Assembly (NCBI GenBank): GCA_022457155.1
Contig: JAJGOT010000205.1
Location: 372,001-436,000, forward strand
Source: Cladopsammia gracilis
Taxonomy: Eukaryota; Cnidaria; Anthozoa; Scleractinia; Dendrophylliidae
Reading direction: 5' to 3'
Length of the DNA: 64,000 nt
Under the pieces are notes generated by a model. It did not search any database. It worked only from the letters and a program-made list of their open reading frames with translations, and had not been told where the DNA came from. Shown here piece after piece: positions 13,336 to 23,108 of the stretch. The stretch's first letter is position 1. The number at the start of each line of letters is the position of its first letter. A program made the translations under genes and the position numbers.

Positions 13336-14260
13336 GTCAGTGGTGACTTTTAACTGTAAGTAGGTAGCAGATTTGTCGGATATCGAACAAGATGTTTCTT
13401 TTTATAGTTATAACATACTTGGGGGTAGGCTTGGAGAATTTCAGTCGGCAGAATGGTGTGTTTCCCTGTTTTGTGTACGGATAGTGTTTACCACTTTTTA
13501 GGTCGAGGGTGATATCAAGGAAATTGACTCTGGTAATGTTAGCTTCAAATGTTATCTTTAAATCGTTGTCACAGAAAATTTTAGATAAATCTTACAGAAA
13601 CGCAACTGAACTCAGCAAATACATATGGAATATAAAAGACCGGAAAATTAGCTATGACTTCAAATGGCGAAAAGTAAAGCAAGCAAGATCATATTCAATC
13701 ACTAGTAACAAAAAATGTAATCTGTGTTTATGGGAGAAATACTTTTATATCTTCTTTTTAGATTCAAACAAACATTTTTATATGATTGAAGTACTTATCA
13801 GTAATTTTAGCAGAGTTTTGATAAAAATCAGCCAAATCTTTGTAACATAGATCTATAAAAATGCTTACAATCTCAATAATACCAGTTCTGCAATTTCTAG
13901 CTGTGCCTCCCAACTCATTTGAAATGATGAATCACGATGACACAAGTAGCCGGATGATATTGGTTTGTTTATACGCGGAATTATTGTTTTAACAAGAAAG
14001 CAATGACATCAATGAAGTATAACTGTTTAAAAGTCCATAGTACATTAAACTGTTGATCACTCAGGTGCGGATTTCTTTCCGATCACACGACTGCAATCTG
14101 CAGGAGGTCATATCCAAGAATAATATTATGTAATTAAACCCTACAGCCCGGGACTGATCGTCGAAACGTTTGAAAGGAACTCCTAACTTACAGAGGCGAC
14201 GGAGCGTTTTGAAACGTGGGGGGGGGGGGGGGGGGGGCTTATCGTTTACCAAGCCAAGAA
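13336..14260. other. Noncoding, no features seen
   Basis: No gene supported. A 113-codon open frame at 13509-13850 is AT-driven and has no recognisable domain. A long G-run begins at 14219. Confidence 0.4.
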
Positions 14261-14261
14261 C

Positions 14262-14600
14262 ATACCCCTACTCAAATTTTCCAAAATGTCCTTTTCGTAG
14301 TTCGTGGGCAGAAGCAAACCTCTTTGCAATCTTGACAGTTTCCAGTATGTCCGTAGTCGATTTGTGACAATGCATTAGCAGGCAGTTGGTCAGACGATCC
14401 TGCTTTATGGAGCATCTTAGATAGGCTTAAGTCGTCGGAGGGCAGAAAATGTACGTTCTGAAATCGCCGATGCCACGGGTGATGTCAAATACAGCTTTAA
14501 CAGTTTGTGGACCTCTCTTTGTGGCGTTTTGGTGACAGCATTTTTGTTGAAAGCTTCGCACACGGTTCTTATATTTGTAACCTGACGTACTGGGGTACTG
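14262..14600 (-). pseudogene. hAT-family transposase C-terminal fragment
   Basis: Read on the minus strand, the peptide contains REVHKLLKLYLTSPVASA followed by ISERTFSALRRLK. This is the C-terminal hAT dimerisation region found in hAT transposases and in ZMYM1/TTF-type host relatives. After a frameshift near 14425 the similarity continues in another frame, with a CLLMHCHK-like block and then EIAKRFA-like sequence. G-runs flank both sides (14219-14236 and around 14630, plus a C-run near 14665). No intact N-terminus, catalytic core or terminal repeats were found, so it is a dead fragment. Confidence 0.75.
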
Positions 14601-14700
14601 GGGTAGCGATATTTTAGGCACCAAAACGTGGGGGGGGTTGTGCCTCCCCAAATTTTCGTTTGCCCCCCCCCCCCCCACCCTACTCCGCCGCCTATGTAAC

Positions 14701-14765
14701 TAGCCTGCGAGCAAGCTCTCGGGCTCGGGTGCGACCCCTGAAGTCGAGAGCCTGCTCGCAGGCTA
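14701..14765. repeat. GC-rich hairpin repeat
   Basis: TAGCCTGCGAGCAAGCTCTC and its near-complement lie about 25 bp apart. A related block with GCCTGCGAGAAAACTCTC lies near 22430-22490, so this is an interspersed palindromic repeat. Confidence 0.65.
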
Positions 14766-14927
14766 CCGTTTCTCAGCTGCATGGATTCAAAACCTCATCG
14801 GAAACGGTTGTGCATGTGATTGGCCGTAAAAACGCCGTTCGTTTTGTGGGTGTGGCTGACATGAATTTTTGTCCCTAGAGGTACCCATCCTTCCTGAAAA
14901 GTTGTTCAACTAAAAGATATCACAATA

Positions 14928-15319
14928 GGGCCATTTATACGGGAGAAAATAAGACGCGTCTTATCTAAGACGCGATTTAAATAAGATGCGAAGTGTACCA
15001 TTTATACGTTTGCGTCCAACATAAGACGCGAAGATCACGTATAAATGGTTCGCGTCTTATTTTTGATACGGCGCACTTGTTGTTCACGTCTTATTTAGGA
15101 CGCGAAAGCATTTATACGAGGAAGTTCACGTCATATTTAAGACGCGGACAAAATAAGAACAGCTGAAAACCCTGTTCTAAGATAAGACGCGTCTTATTTA
15201 AGTCGCGTCTAAAATAAGACACGAATGCTTATTTTGTACTGTTTATACGATCGGTTCGCGTCTTATTTAAGTCGCGTCTTAGATAAGACGCGTCTTATTT
15301 TCTGTCGTATAAATGGCCC
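14928..15319. mobile_element. 392-bp MITE made of AAGACGCG-type palindromic subrepeats, TA target duplication
   Basis: The terminal inverted repeat is GGGCCATTTATACG at the left and its complement at the right, each flanked by TA (14926-14927 and 15320-15321). The interior is a dense set of direct and inverted copies of the palindrome-rich motif AATAAGACGCGTCTTAT. It has no coding capacity. The TA duplication suggests mobilisation by a Tc1/mariner-type transposase (inference). Confidence 0.85.
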
Positions 15320-15321
15320 TA

Positions 15322-16640
15322 ATAACTTTCACAGTGGTTATTTTCCCTTCAAATACCCTTAGTGGTGGTACCAAACCATGAATTTTAGCCCCTAAAAGAC
15401 ACGACGATGACGCCTCTCACATTTCAGTATGGGAAACCCCCTTCGGTCACTTTTAAAAAAGGAGTCCCCCACGCCTTTTTATTTGGTAAAATACTTAAAA
15501 GCAAACAGCACAGTGAAGTTAAGTAAAGAGTTTCATTTGATTTATATGAATGATGACATCAATCAAAGTCGTTAAAGTCGTTAAAGTCGTTATTCAGGAA
15601 GTGAGACTGAAGCTCATAACATGACTCCTCGCGATTTAGCTTCATATCAGGAGCCAAAGTTGTGACAGTCAAAATCGGTAAAGAAACATTTCTGAAATTT
15701 CATTCTAAACTGCAAATATCAGGGCAAAACAAACGGCATCATAACAAAGTACTACTGAAAAATAAAATAAAGATTTCATCCGCAGACTCGAAAGCACTAC
15801 CCTAGGAGTCGAGGTGATTAGAATCATACTCTACTTGCCAAAAGTAATCCAAAAGTGACGGTTCCCTGAAAGTTATGAAAACAGCGCCTCTCTGAATATA
15901 ACTTTGTTTCTGTGAAACCGTTTTTAGTAACATCTGAACTAAGGTTTAGTTCAGGTTAAAATACATCATGTAAAGATATAAGAATGTCAACAATTTTAAT
16001 CATATTTCAATGTTACTTATTTTTTCAATGTGATTTCACTGTTTCCTTTTGGGTGAAAAAAAATTGTTCGAGTGCTTTGTATTAAATTTAGAGATTCTTG
16101 TTATGATTTAGAGGCATAGGAACCACACTTAGTCAGCCTAATTTTAACCTTCGATGGATGAAGACCTCTTTTACTTATACTGAGGGGGGGGGGGGGGGTG
16201 AATAGGGGTATGCAAATCCGCCGATCCGAGTTATTTTTTGGCCCGATCCGTCGATCCGTCGTTATTTTCGTTCAAATCCGGATCCTCATTACTTGAAAAG
16301 TTTCCGCAGTATACTGTACACTGTTATAGTGCTCAAGCTTGCGTGATATCGCCTAGTAGTTTTATAATTCAACACATTGATAACAAAGCACAGTTTAAAG
16401 AAAAAATATCGAGGCCGGTCCGTCAGTTTTGCATTCTCTTGTCAAAATGCGAAATTTACATCCATAGGTCAGTTATCGTTCGGTGCGCATCGAACACGTA
16501 ACATGCTACTATAGCCATTCATGGTAACTGACCTGCGTACAACATGTTTAGCGGAGCTCCATACTCATAGAACAAAACCTATGCCCGTCATTTTTCATGG
16601 TCATGGCTAGCGGAATGTTTCGCGGGTGCAATTTTGAAAG
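15322..16640. other. Noncoding with simple repeats
   Basis: This holds a short GTCGTTAAA tandem run at about 15566-15593, a G-run at about 16184-16198, and GATCCG-rich degenerate repeats at about 16219-16282. I see no gene. Confidence 0.5.
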
Positions 16641-16776
16641 CAAACCGAAGCGTCGTCAAGCCCAAATCATACCGTCCAGAAGGACGTCGGACACCTTATT
16701 GAGACTTATATAACGGAGTAACCGGTTGGCTTTCAGTTGAGGTTGGGGGAAGCATTTCATAGTCTTCATATAGTTA

Positions 16777-17237
16777 CTCATGCGCGAAGCGGCATGAGGT
16801 AAGGTTTCGGCTCCGTTTTTCTTGTTTTTATTTTTTGTGTCACGATTTTGCATGCAAATTTATGCATGCATATTTTTAATTGTGCAGTTCCGGTTCATAG
16901 CTTTGCCACTACACTTCCTGTTTAGTGACTTCCGGCTACTCTCACTTCCGGTAAAAGGGCGTTACTAAGTGTCACGACAGCGTCTCCTACAACCCTACCT
17001 ACATTGACGGTAATGTTCACGTTTGGTATATGTAAGACGTAGAAGAATCACTGGCTTCATTGTTGTACAGCCTTCATTTCCAAAACAATCAATAGTAAAG
17101 AACGTGGTTTGCAGGAACGATGACTGAATGAAAGGAGTAACTCTTCTCCATGTCGGACATCTTCTTATCATGTTTAAAATATATCATAAAACTTTCTTAC
17201 GCATGCGCATGAGTATAGGCTGCTCGGAGCCTCTTGT
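16777..17237 (+). repeat. Interspersed repeat family A, near-full copy
   Basis: The copy runs from ACTCATGCGCGAAGCGG through GTCACGATTTTGCATGCAAA to a GCATGCGCATGAGTATAGGC end and the tail AGCCTCTTGT. Other copies in the window: 17238-17654 (tandem, lacking the head), 53767-54134 and 61451-61886 (both inverted), and fragments near 32512-32600 and 34258-34314. Ends contain related ACTCATGCGC blocks in opposite orientation, so it may be a MITE. There is no coding capacity. Confidence 0.75.
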
Positions 17238-17654
17238 TATTTTTATTTTTTGTGTCACGATTTTGCATGCAAATTTATGCACGCATATATGAAATTGTGC
17301 ACTTCGGTTCATAGCTTTGTCATTTACACTTCCAGCTTAGTGACTTCCGGCTAATCTCACTTCCGTTAAAACAGCGTTACTTAAGTGTCACGAGAGTGTC
17401 TCCTACAACCCTACTTTATTACTATAAATGTTCACGTTTGGTATATATAAGGCTTAGAAGAATCACTGGCATCATTGTGGTACAGCCTTCATTTCCAAAA
17501 AAAATCAATAGTACACAACGTGGTTTGCAGGAACGATGACTGAATGAAAGGAGTGCTCTTCACCATGTCGGACATCTTCTTATCACGTTTAAAATATATA
17601 TCTTAAAAATTTCTTACGCATGCGCATGAGTATAGGCTGCTTGCAGGCTCTTGT
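17238..17654 (+). repeat. Interspersed repeat family A, second tandem copy
   Basis: This begins at the TTTTTGTGTCACGATTTTG block without the leading segment and ends like the first copy. It differs from that copy by scattered substitutions, so the pair is not a recent tandem duplication. Confidence 0.7.
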
Positions 17655-17682
17655 TAAATTTAGTACTAAGCAACCCGAGAAG

Positions 17683-17762
17683 CTAGGTGGTACAGTGGTA
17701 CGGTAGGCTATGTAAACCTAAGCCTATAGCTGAGATCACAGGTTCAATCCTGAGTGGGGATT
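17683..17762 (+). repeat. tRNA-like SINE head (fragment)
   Basis: An A-box-like block (GGTGGTACAGTGGTAC) is followed about 45 bp later by the B-box-like GGTTCAATCCT. This is the spacing of a tRNA-derived RNA polymerase III promoter. A cloverleaf with a good acceptor stem is not evident, so I do not call a functional tRNA. Confidence 0.5.
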
Positions 17763-18029
17763 TTAGATTTTCTCTTTTACACTTTAAAATGTATTAAGTG
17801 TCGACATTGCGTTATAGAAGTCTCAATAAGGTGCCCGACGTCCTTCTGGACGGTATGATTTTGGCACAACCCCGAAGCGTACCGAGGCTTTGTTTTTCGC
17901 GCGGCCACACAGCCGTGAGCTCGGTAAACACTTTTACTTGGATTATTGTGTTTAGTGGAGAATTAAAGTCGTTATTTCCCTGCAGTTTTTTGCGGTTTGC
18001 TACTCAAGACAGGGATACTGATTAAGGGA

Positions 18030-18625
18030 TACTCAGAAGCCGCTTTAGTGGAAAAACTTCATACGAGAAACTTCATACGTTTTTATCAATGCAGGGGAGA
18101 CGTTTGTTTTAAGCTTACGGATTAGCGGAGATTTAAAGAATTTTCAAGGATTTCCAAGGTAAAAAAAATACATTTTTCGATGGGAATTTATGTCGATATC
18201 AATCTCTGATTGACTTTTTCTTTGTGCTCTCGTTAGTTTGGAGAATTGTTAATAAAACGTGCTTAAATTCAGTTGTATTTGGTTTTCTTGAATTTCATCG
18301 AAGACAGCGCTATAATTGGTACGCGTTTTGCTTTTAAATTTAAACATACTGAGATTTGAATAACATTTTTCGAGAGAAGATTGTGTTGTGCAATTTTATG
18401 TGTTTGTTCATTCATTACATAGGTTGAAAAGCGATTTTATGTAATTGGATTTCATAGTAGCTGTTCTGAATTCACTCGCGTCTCCTTATGCAAATCTGTT
18501 TGTGTATTTTTTACAATTTTGATTTCCAAATCAGTTTCTCGGGCAATTTTTGATACGTAACAGGTGTATTTTATTCGGAAATAAGTCATACTAGTTATTC
18601 TAGACCTAGAAAAGTTGTTTTTGTG
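18030..18625. repeat. Interspersed repeat family B, copy 1
   Basis: This shares ordered blocks with 32760-33190: ACTCAGAAGCCGCT, CATACGTTTTT, TCAATGC, ATTTATGT and GATATCAAT, TCTCGTTAGTTT, and TTTGATTTCCAAATCAGTTT followed by CTCGGGCAATTTT. Both copies lie just downstream of repeat family A material, so the two families may form one longer element. No intact ORF is present. Confidence 0.65.
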
Positions 18626-18839
18626 AACTTTTGTACGGTCTAAATGTACTGTGCAGACGGTCGCGTAATTCTGTTTTTGAGAATTGCTAAAATTGAAAAC
18701 TAACCCAGTCGTCAATCTTAATTCTTGTGCTTCCGACCATTCACCTTAGTTAAGCTTATTTTCGGCTTTCTGTTCAAAGAGCGACGCTGTTGGGCTCAGC
18801 CTATCTATATATATTAGACCAACTGACCTGATAAATCGT

Positions 18840-19078
18840 GGAGGCGCGGTGGTTTAGTAGTTAGCGCGTTTAACTTTCGTTTGATAGGTCGGTGGTTCGA
18901 GCCTTGCGTGCGTTTCTCGAAACTCCCGAAGACCTATCGGGCCCGAAAAGTCCGGCAAGCATGCAAGACATGCAAGAGTCATGCAAAATGGTGAATGAAT
19001 ATCGGCGTTGCTGTCGCTTGACTGACGACCTCGTTCCCAGAGTCCCAGGTCTCCCAGGGAGTTGTGGAGTTGCGTAAA
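18840..19078 (+). repeat. tRNA-headed SINE-like element
   Basis: The 5' part has an A-box-like GGTTTAGTAGTTAGCGCG and the B-box-like GGTTCGAGCC at about 18893. The unrelated body contains short CATGCAAGA repeats and CCCAGGTCTCCCAGGG. The unit is bounded downstream by AT-rich DNA. A polymerase III transcribed SINE is the simplest reading. Confidence 0.6.
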
Positions 19079-19582
19079 TGATGTATAACGCGATGCTCAA
19101 GGGTCCTCAAGGACCTCAAATTGGTGAAAAAATATGCCAAACCACCGTTCTTTGTCGCTAATTCTCGGCTTTGATGTCGCTGTCGGAATTGTGCCGAGAA
19201 AGATTGTCTTTTGTCGCAATTTCATTTTACTTGCTGTCGCTACTTTTTGGGTCATGTCGCCTGTCGGAATTTACCCTGGCAGGGCCTCTATTATATTATA
19301 TTGTATGCAAGGCCGATCAAACAGCTGAATTTGTTCGGTTTCTTTTAACTGCCCAATATTTCTGTTAGACAAAACTAACCTTCATCAGGGGCTAAGAAAG
19401 CTAAGTGAAGATGGAAACAAAGGGATACAATATTTAAAAAGGGCTAAGATAAAATCCTGACATATGATAGGCTATTATAAACAAGTTAAAATGATTTTGC
19501 TGCGTGGCACTCACGGTTAATGATAATATTGAAATTTAGTTAAGACTGAGTGCCGAAAAAGAACTGACAAAGACAGTCAGAC

Positions 19583-19607
19583 GTTTCGGGGATAACCCCT
19601 TCATCAG
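19583..19607 (-). ncRNA. Hammerhead-like core in Penelope terminal region, left arm
   Basis: On the minus strand the core is CTGATGA (19607-19601), then one A, GGGG, a UUAU loop and CCCC as stem II, then GAAAC followed by GTC. Hammerhead ribozymes are known in Penelope-like terminal repeats. The extra base between CUGAUGA and stem II departs from the canonical form, so activity is uncertain. Confidence 0.45.
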
Positions 19608-19817
19608 TGTTTGTGTTACTTTAACGAGACAAACGCTCGTGCACACGTACAATTTGTTGTGTGTACGCTATTAAAAAATATTCAAATAAAACGCGAATTC
19701 GAGCGCGTGCTTAGCGCGCATAAATGTGACAGAGAATGAAACTTGAAGCCAATGTAGCCTACTGGAAAATTAGAATTTAAAGTCAGTGTTAATTCCACGA
19801 GGCGCCAAGGTCTTGTG

Positions 19818-20690
19818 TTAAAAGATTAGCCTCATTTCTTCTCTCTGTCGTGCGGCAGTTGCTCCCGTGACTTTCTTTATCACCGACACCGACATGTTGT
19901 TGATTGAGTGTTCCGGTTGGTTGAAATGTTCGGCAACGGGGAATCCTCCGTTGCAATAGAATTGGCTGTGATTGTAGCCTTCCACAGAGCGGAGGTGCTC
20001 GCCGAATCTGTCTGCGAGCCGACGACCAGTCTCCCCAATGTACAAAACTTGACAGCGGGTACAAATGATGGTATAAATGACACTGGTCGTGGTGCAGCTA
20101 TGGCGTCCGTTGAGGTGTATGATTCCGTTCGTGTGGTTGATATTGGAAGTCCCGCCAGTGAAGGCACATGTCCTGCATCTTGCTCGTTTGCAAGGAAATG
20201 TTCCAGCTTGTTCTTGGTCCGGGTGTGATGAAAAGGTGCTGTGAACCAGGATGTCTCGAAGATTGGTATCCCGCCGATAAACGCACATGGGCGTGGTGAA
20301 AATGTCCTTTGTTCGAGGATCGTCGGTTAGAATACCAAAGTTCCTTAACAAGATTTTCTTGACATCCTGATTCTTTGGGTGGTAAGTAAGTACAAGGCGA
20401 ACCCTTTCAGATCTCTCAGCAGATGCCGGGTGTCCTGACCTTTCTAGGGCACTCTGACGGCTGATGCTTGCTGCCTTTGTTTGACCGGCTGTAACTACCT
20501 CGCTTGGGTAGCCTCTCGCCTTGAAATAAGACGCCATCTCGTTAGATTTGGTGTTGTAGTCCTCCTGGTCGGAACAGATGCGACGCAGGCGAAGAAATTG
20601 ACTATAAGGGATGGCGTTCTTGCAAGGAGGAGGGTGAGATGACTCGTAGTGAAGGTAGTTTGAGTGTCTGTAGGTTTGTAGTGGATAAAG
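19818..20690 (-). pseudogene. Penelope-like RT C-terminus plus GIY-YIG endonuclease, left arm
   Basis: The open frame from 20537 to 19818 encodes 239 residues. Upstream, the frame continues without a Met through a CKNAIPYSQFLRLRRICSDQ block and then, after an apparent one-base shift near 20655, HYKPTDT. These are conserved in the region linking RT to endonuclease in Penelope-like elements. The GIY-YIG module begins around VIYTIICTRCQVLYIGETGR and continues with LADRFGEHLRSV; a Cys-rich CKRARCRTCAF segment precedes it. The fingers and palm of the RT are missing, so it cannot be autonomous. No host role is suggested. Confidence 0.8.
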
Positions 20691-20775
20691 GTTGTTATCT
20701 TTTTAGAACTCCGCCTCTCCATAACTGAGAACAAGATAACAACCTCTATCCACTACAAACCTACAGACACTCACG

Positions 20776-21547
20776 CCTGCGTCGCATCTGTTCCGACCAG
20801 GAGGACTACAACACCAAATCTAACGAGATGGCGTCTTATTTCAAGGCGAGAGGCTACCCAAGCGAGGTAGTTACAGCCGGTCAAACAAAGACAGCAAACA
20901 TCAGCCGTCAGAGTGCCCTAGAAAGGTCAGGGCACCCGGCATCTGCTGAGAGATCTGAAAGGGTTCGCCTTGTACTTACTTACCACCCAAAGAATCAGGA
21001 TGTCAAGAAAATCTTGTTAAGGAACTTTGGTATTCTGACCGACGATCCTCGAACAAAGGACATTTTCACCACGCCCATGTGCGTTTATCGGCGGGATACC
21101 AATCTTCGAGACATCCTGGTTCACAGCACCTTTTCATCACACCCGGACCAAGAACAAGCTGGAACATTTCCTTGCAAATGAGCAAGATGCAGGACATGTG
21201 CTTTCACTGGCGGGACTTCCAATATCAACCACACGAACGGAATCATACACCTCAAAGGACGCCATAGCTGCACCACGACCAGTGTCATTTATACCATCAT
21301 TTGTACCCGTTGTCAAGTTTTGTACATTGGGGAGACTGGTCGTCGGCTCGCAGACAGATTCGGCGAGCACCTCCGCTCTGTGGAAGGCTACAATCACAGC
21401 CAATGCTATTGCAACGGAGGATTCCCCGTTGCCGAACATTTCAACCAACCGGAACACTCAATCAACAACATGTCGGTGTCGGTGATAAAGAAAGTCACGG
21501 GAGCAACTGCCGCGCGACAGAGAGAAGAAATGAGGCTAATCTTTTAA
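20776..21547 (+). pseudogene. Penelope-like RT C-terminus plus GIY-YIG endonuclease, right arm, with stop
   Basis: This is the same protein as the left arm in opposite orientation. It carries an in-frame TGA at 21179-21181 where the left arm has CGA, and one deletion upstream that removes the LHYESSHPP-type segment. The GIY-YIG core (VLYIGETGR at about 21315-21345) is otherwise retained. The CGA to TGA change looks like CpG decay. Confidence 0.8.
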
Positions 21548-21757
21548 CACAAGACCTTGGCGCCTCGTGGAATTAACACTGACTTTAAATTCTAATTTTC
21601 CATGAGGCTACATTGGCTTCAAGTTTCATTCTCTGTCACATTTATGCGCGCTAAGCGCGCGCTCGAATTCGCGTTTTATTTGAATATTTTTGAATAGCGT
21701 ACACACAACAAATTGTACGTGTGCACGAGCGTTTGTCTCGTTAAAGTAACACAAACA

Positions 21758-21782
21758 CTGATGAAGGGGTTATCCCCGAAAC
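21758..21782 (+). ncRNA. Hammerhead-like core in Penelope terminal region, right arm
   Basis: This matches the left-arm motif in the opposite orientation. CTGATGA (21758-21764) and GAAAC (21778-21782) flank a GGGG/CCCC stem. The two cores point outward from the inverted pair. Confidence 0.45.
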
Positions 21783-21790
21783 GTCTGACT

Positions 21791-22694
21791 ATTAAAAACA
21801 AGTAACGGTTGAAAACTAGAAACGGCTATAGTAAAAGTTGTTACAATAAATATGTGGAAGATTAAATTTCGTCGCGTCTGTTCATGCCATTAGGTTCACG
21901 TGTGTTGGCTATAGTTAAATATTGAAATACCTCAGGACTTTGTTTAGGTAGAGGATTAAAAGTTCTTGTTTTTAAAACCCTTTTCATGTTTACCCACGAA
22001 GGAAGACATGCAGGTCTATTTGAACCAGACGATCGGTGCGAGGCTTCGCGAAAAGGTCCAAACTGTTTTTGGTAGTTCTCTATTATTCCGGAGAATCAGG
22101 CTTTTGACAAAAAAGCTATGTTTGATTGAGATCTTTGTTATGGGGCTAACAAGGTTATTCTACTACTAATATTGATACAGCAATGAACCAAGTGTTCATA
22201 TTTCTCGCTACGTAACACGGAAGTTTCTGAAGAAATTAGACTGTCACACCATTGAGAGTTCCCACCCACCTGATACCAGTTCGCTCCAAAATTACGAGTT
22301 CCCAACTGACACGAGTTCGCTCCAAGATTACGAATATGCTCCCATGAAAGAAAGCGAAAATTATAAAGTCATAAACTTATAAACTTTAATAATATCATGA
22401 AATATTGATCACGCTTGACTGCGCGTAGCCTGCGAGAAAACTCTCTCCAAACCCCGAGCCCACCCGAGCCCGAGCACGACAGCTTGCTCACACATTTTAG
22501 GCATCCTATGATGAACAGTTACGAACTTCAGATATGTTTAGAAGCCACATTTATTTGAAGTCTGTCCCCTTTGAGCCAATTATTATGAGTAAAGAAATAC
22601 AGACGATTATTAACCACTTTCTTCTGCGACACATGATGATGAAAGCATTTATTTAAACACGAAAAAATTGCCACAAACTTGATGTGGTCGTGTG
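21791..22694. other. Noncoding between Penelope pair and DIRS element
   Basis: This holds a short direct repeat with GAGTTC and TCGCTCCAA blocks at 22256-22327 and a degenerate CCTGCGAGAAAA hairpin relative near 22430-22490. No ORF is supported. Confidence 0.5.
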
Positions 22695-22988
22695 TAGAAT
22701 TAAAACATTAAACGAGGCTTACCTGTAAGGTGAAGTTTGATGATGATTCTTCGAGTTATTGGTCAGGAGCGAAGAAGTCACGTGAGATAGCGCGCGGGAA
22801 TCGAGCTCAGTCTTTAAATAATGCGAATGGCCATAAAAAACCCACGAAATGGGTAGGGTCTGTGAGACTACAAGTTATAGAATAATAAAAAGGGCGGGCA
22901 CGTGACTTCTTCGCTCCTGACCAATAACTCGTAGAATCATCATCAAACTTCACCTTACAGGTAAGCCTCGTTTAATGTTTTAATTCTA
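22695..22988. repeat. DIRS 3' inverted repeat, 90-bp arms
   Basis: Arms 22695-22784 and 22899-22988 are inverted copies with about one mismatch, separated by 114 bp. They share AACGAGGCTTACCTGTAAGG and TCACGTG near the inner end. The inner arm runs straight into the segment complementary to the element 5' end (22981-23027). Confidence 0.85.
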
Positions 22989-23108
22989 CTTCGTCATTGG
23001 TCGAAGTCGCTACGAAGTCACGTGAGACTTTAAAGCCAATGGCCATGAGCTTATACCATGTAAATAAACAGATATCTGGGCCAACATCAAAGTTTTTATT
23101 AACAGTTA

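Larger units (their letters stand above)
16641..17878. mobile_element. Composite repeat bounded by about 75-bp inverted repeats
   Basis: The segment around 16645-16717 reappears inverted at 17806-17878, sharing ATCATACCGTCCAGAAGGAC and TTATTGAGACTT. Between the arms sit two tandem copies of another interspersed family and a tRNA-like unit. I read this as an older inverted-repeat element that received later insertions, or as a compound element. No ORF is present. Confidence 0.6.
19575..21790. mobile_element. Head-to-head inverted pair of Penelope-like element 3' parts
   Basis: Two arms, 19575-20700 and 20734-21790, are near-perfect inverted copies separated by 33 bp. The right arm is shorter by about 69 bp because of one deletion next to 20775. 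Each arm carries the C-terminal reverse-transcriptase connection and GIY-YIG endonuclease region typical of Penelope-like retroelements, plus an outer segment holding a hammerhead-like core. The catalytic RT domain is absent from both arms. Inverted and tandem partial copies are a known habit of this class. The arms remain very similar, so the event is fairly recent. Confidence 0.85.

Noticed and set aside
14417..14782. 121-codon intact minus-strand protein
   Set aside because: Only its C-terminal third is hAT-like; the rest is translated G-rich simple sequence and a hairpin repeat.
17683..17762. tRNA gene
   Set aside because: Promoter-like boxes without a credible cloverleaf; probably a SINE fragment.
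18840..18912. Possible functional tRNA gene
   Set aside because: A- and B-box-like motifs are present, but I could not pair a convincing acceptor stem or anticodon arm; a SINE head fits better.
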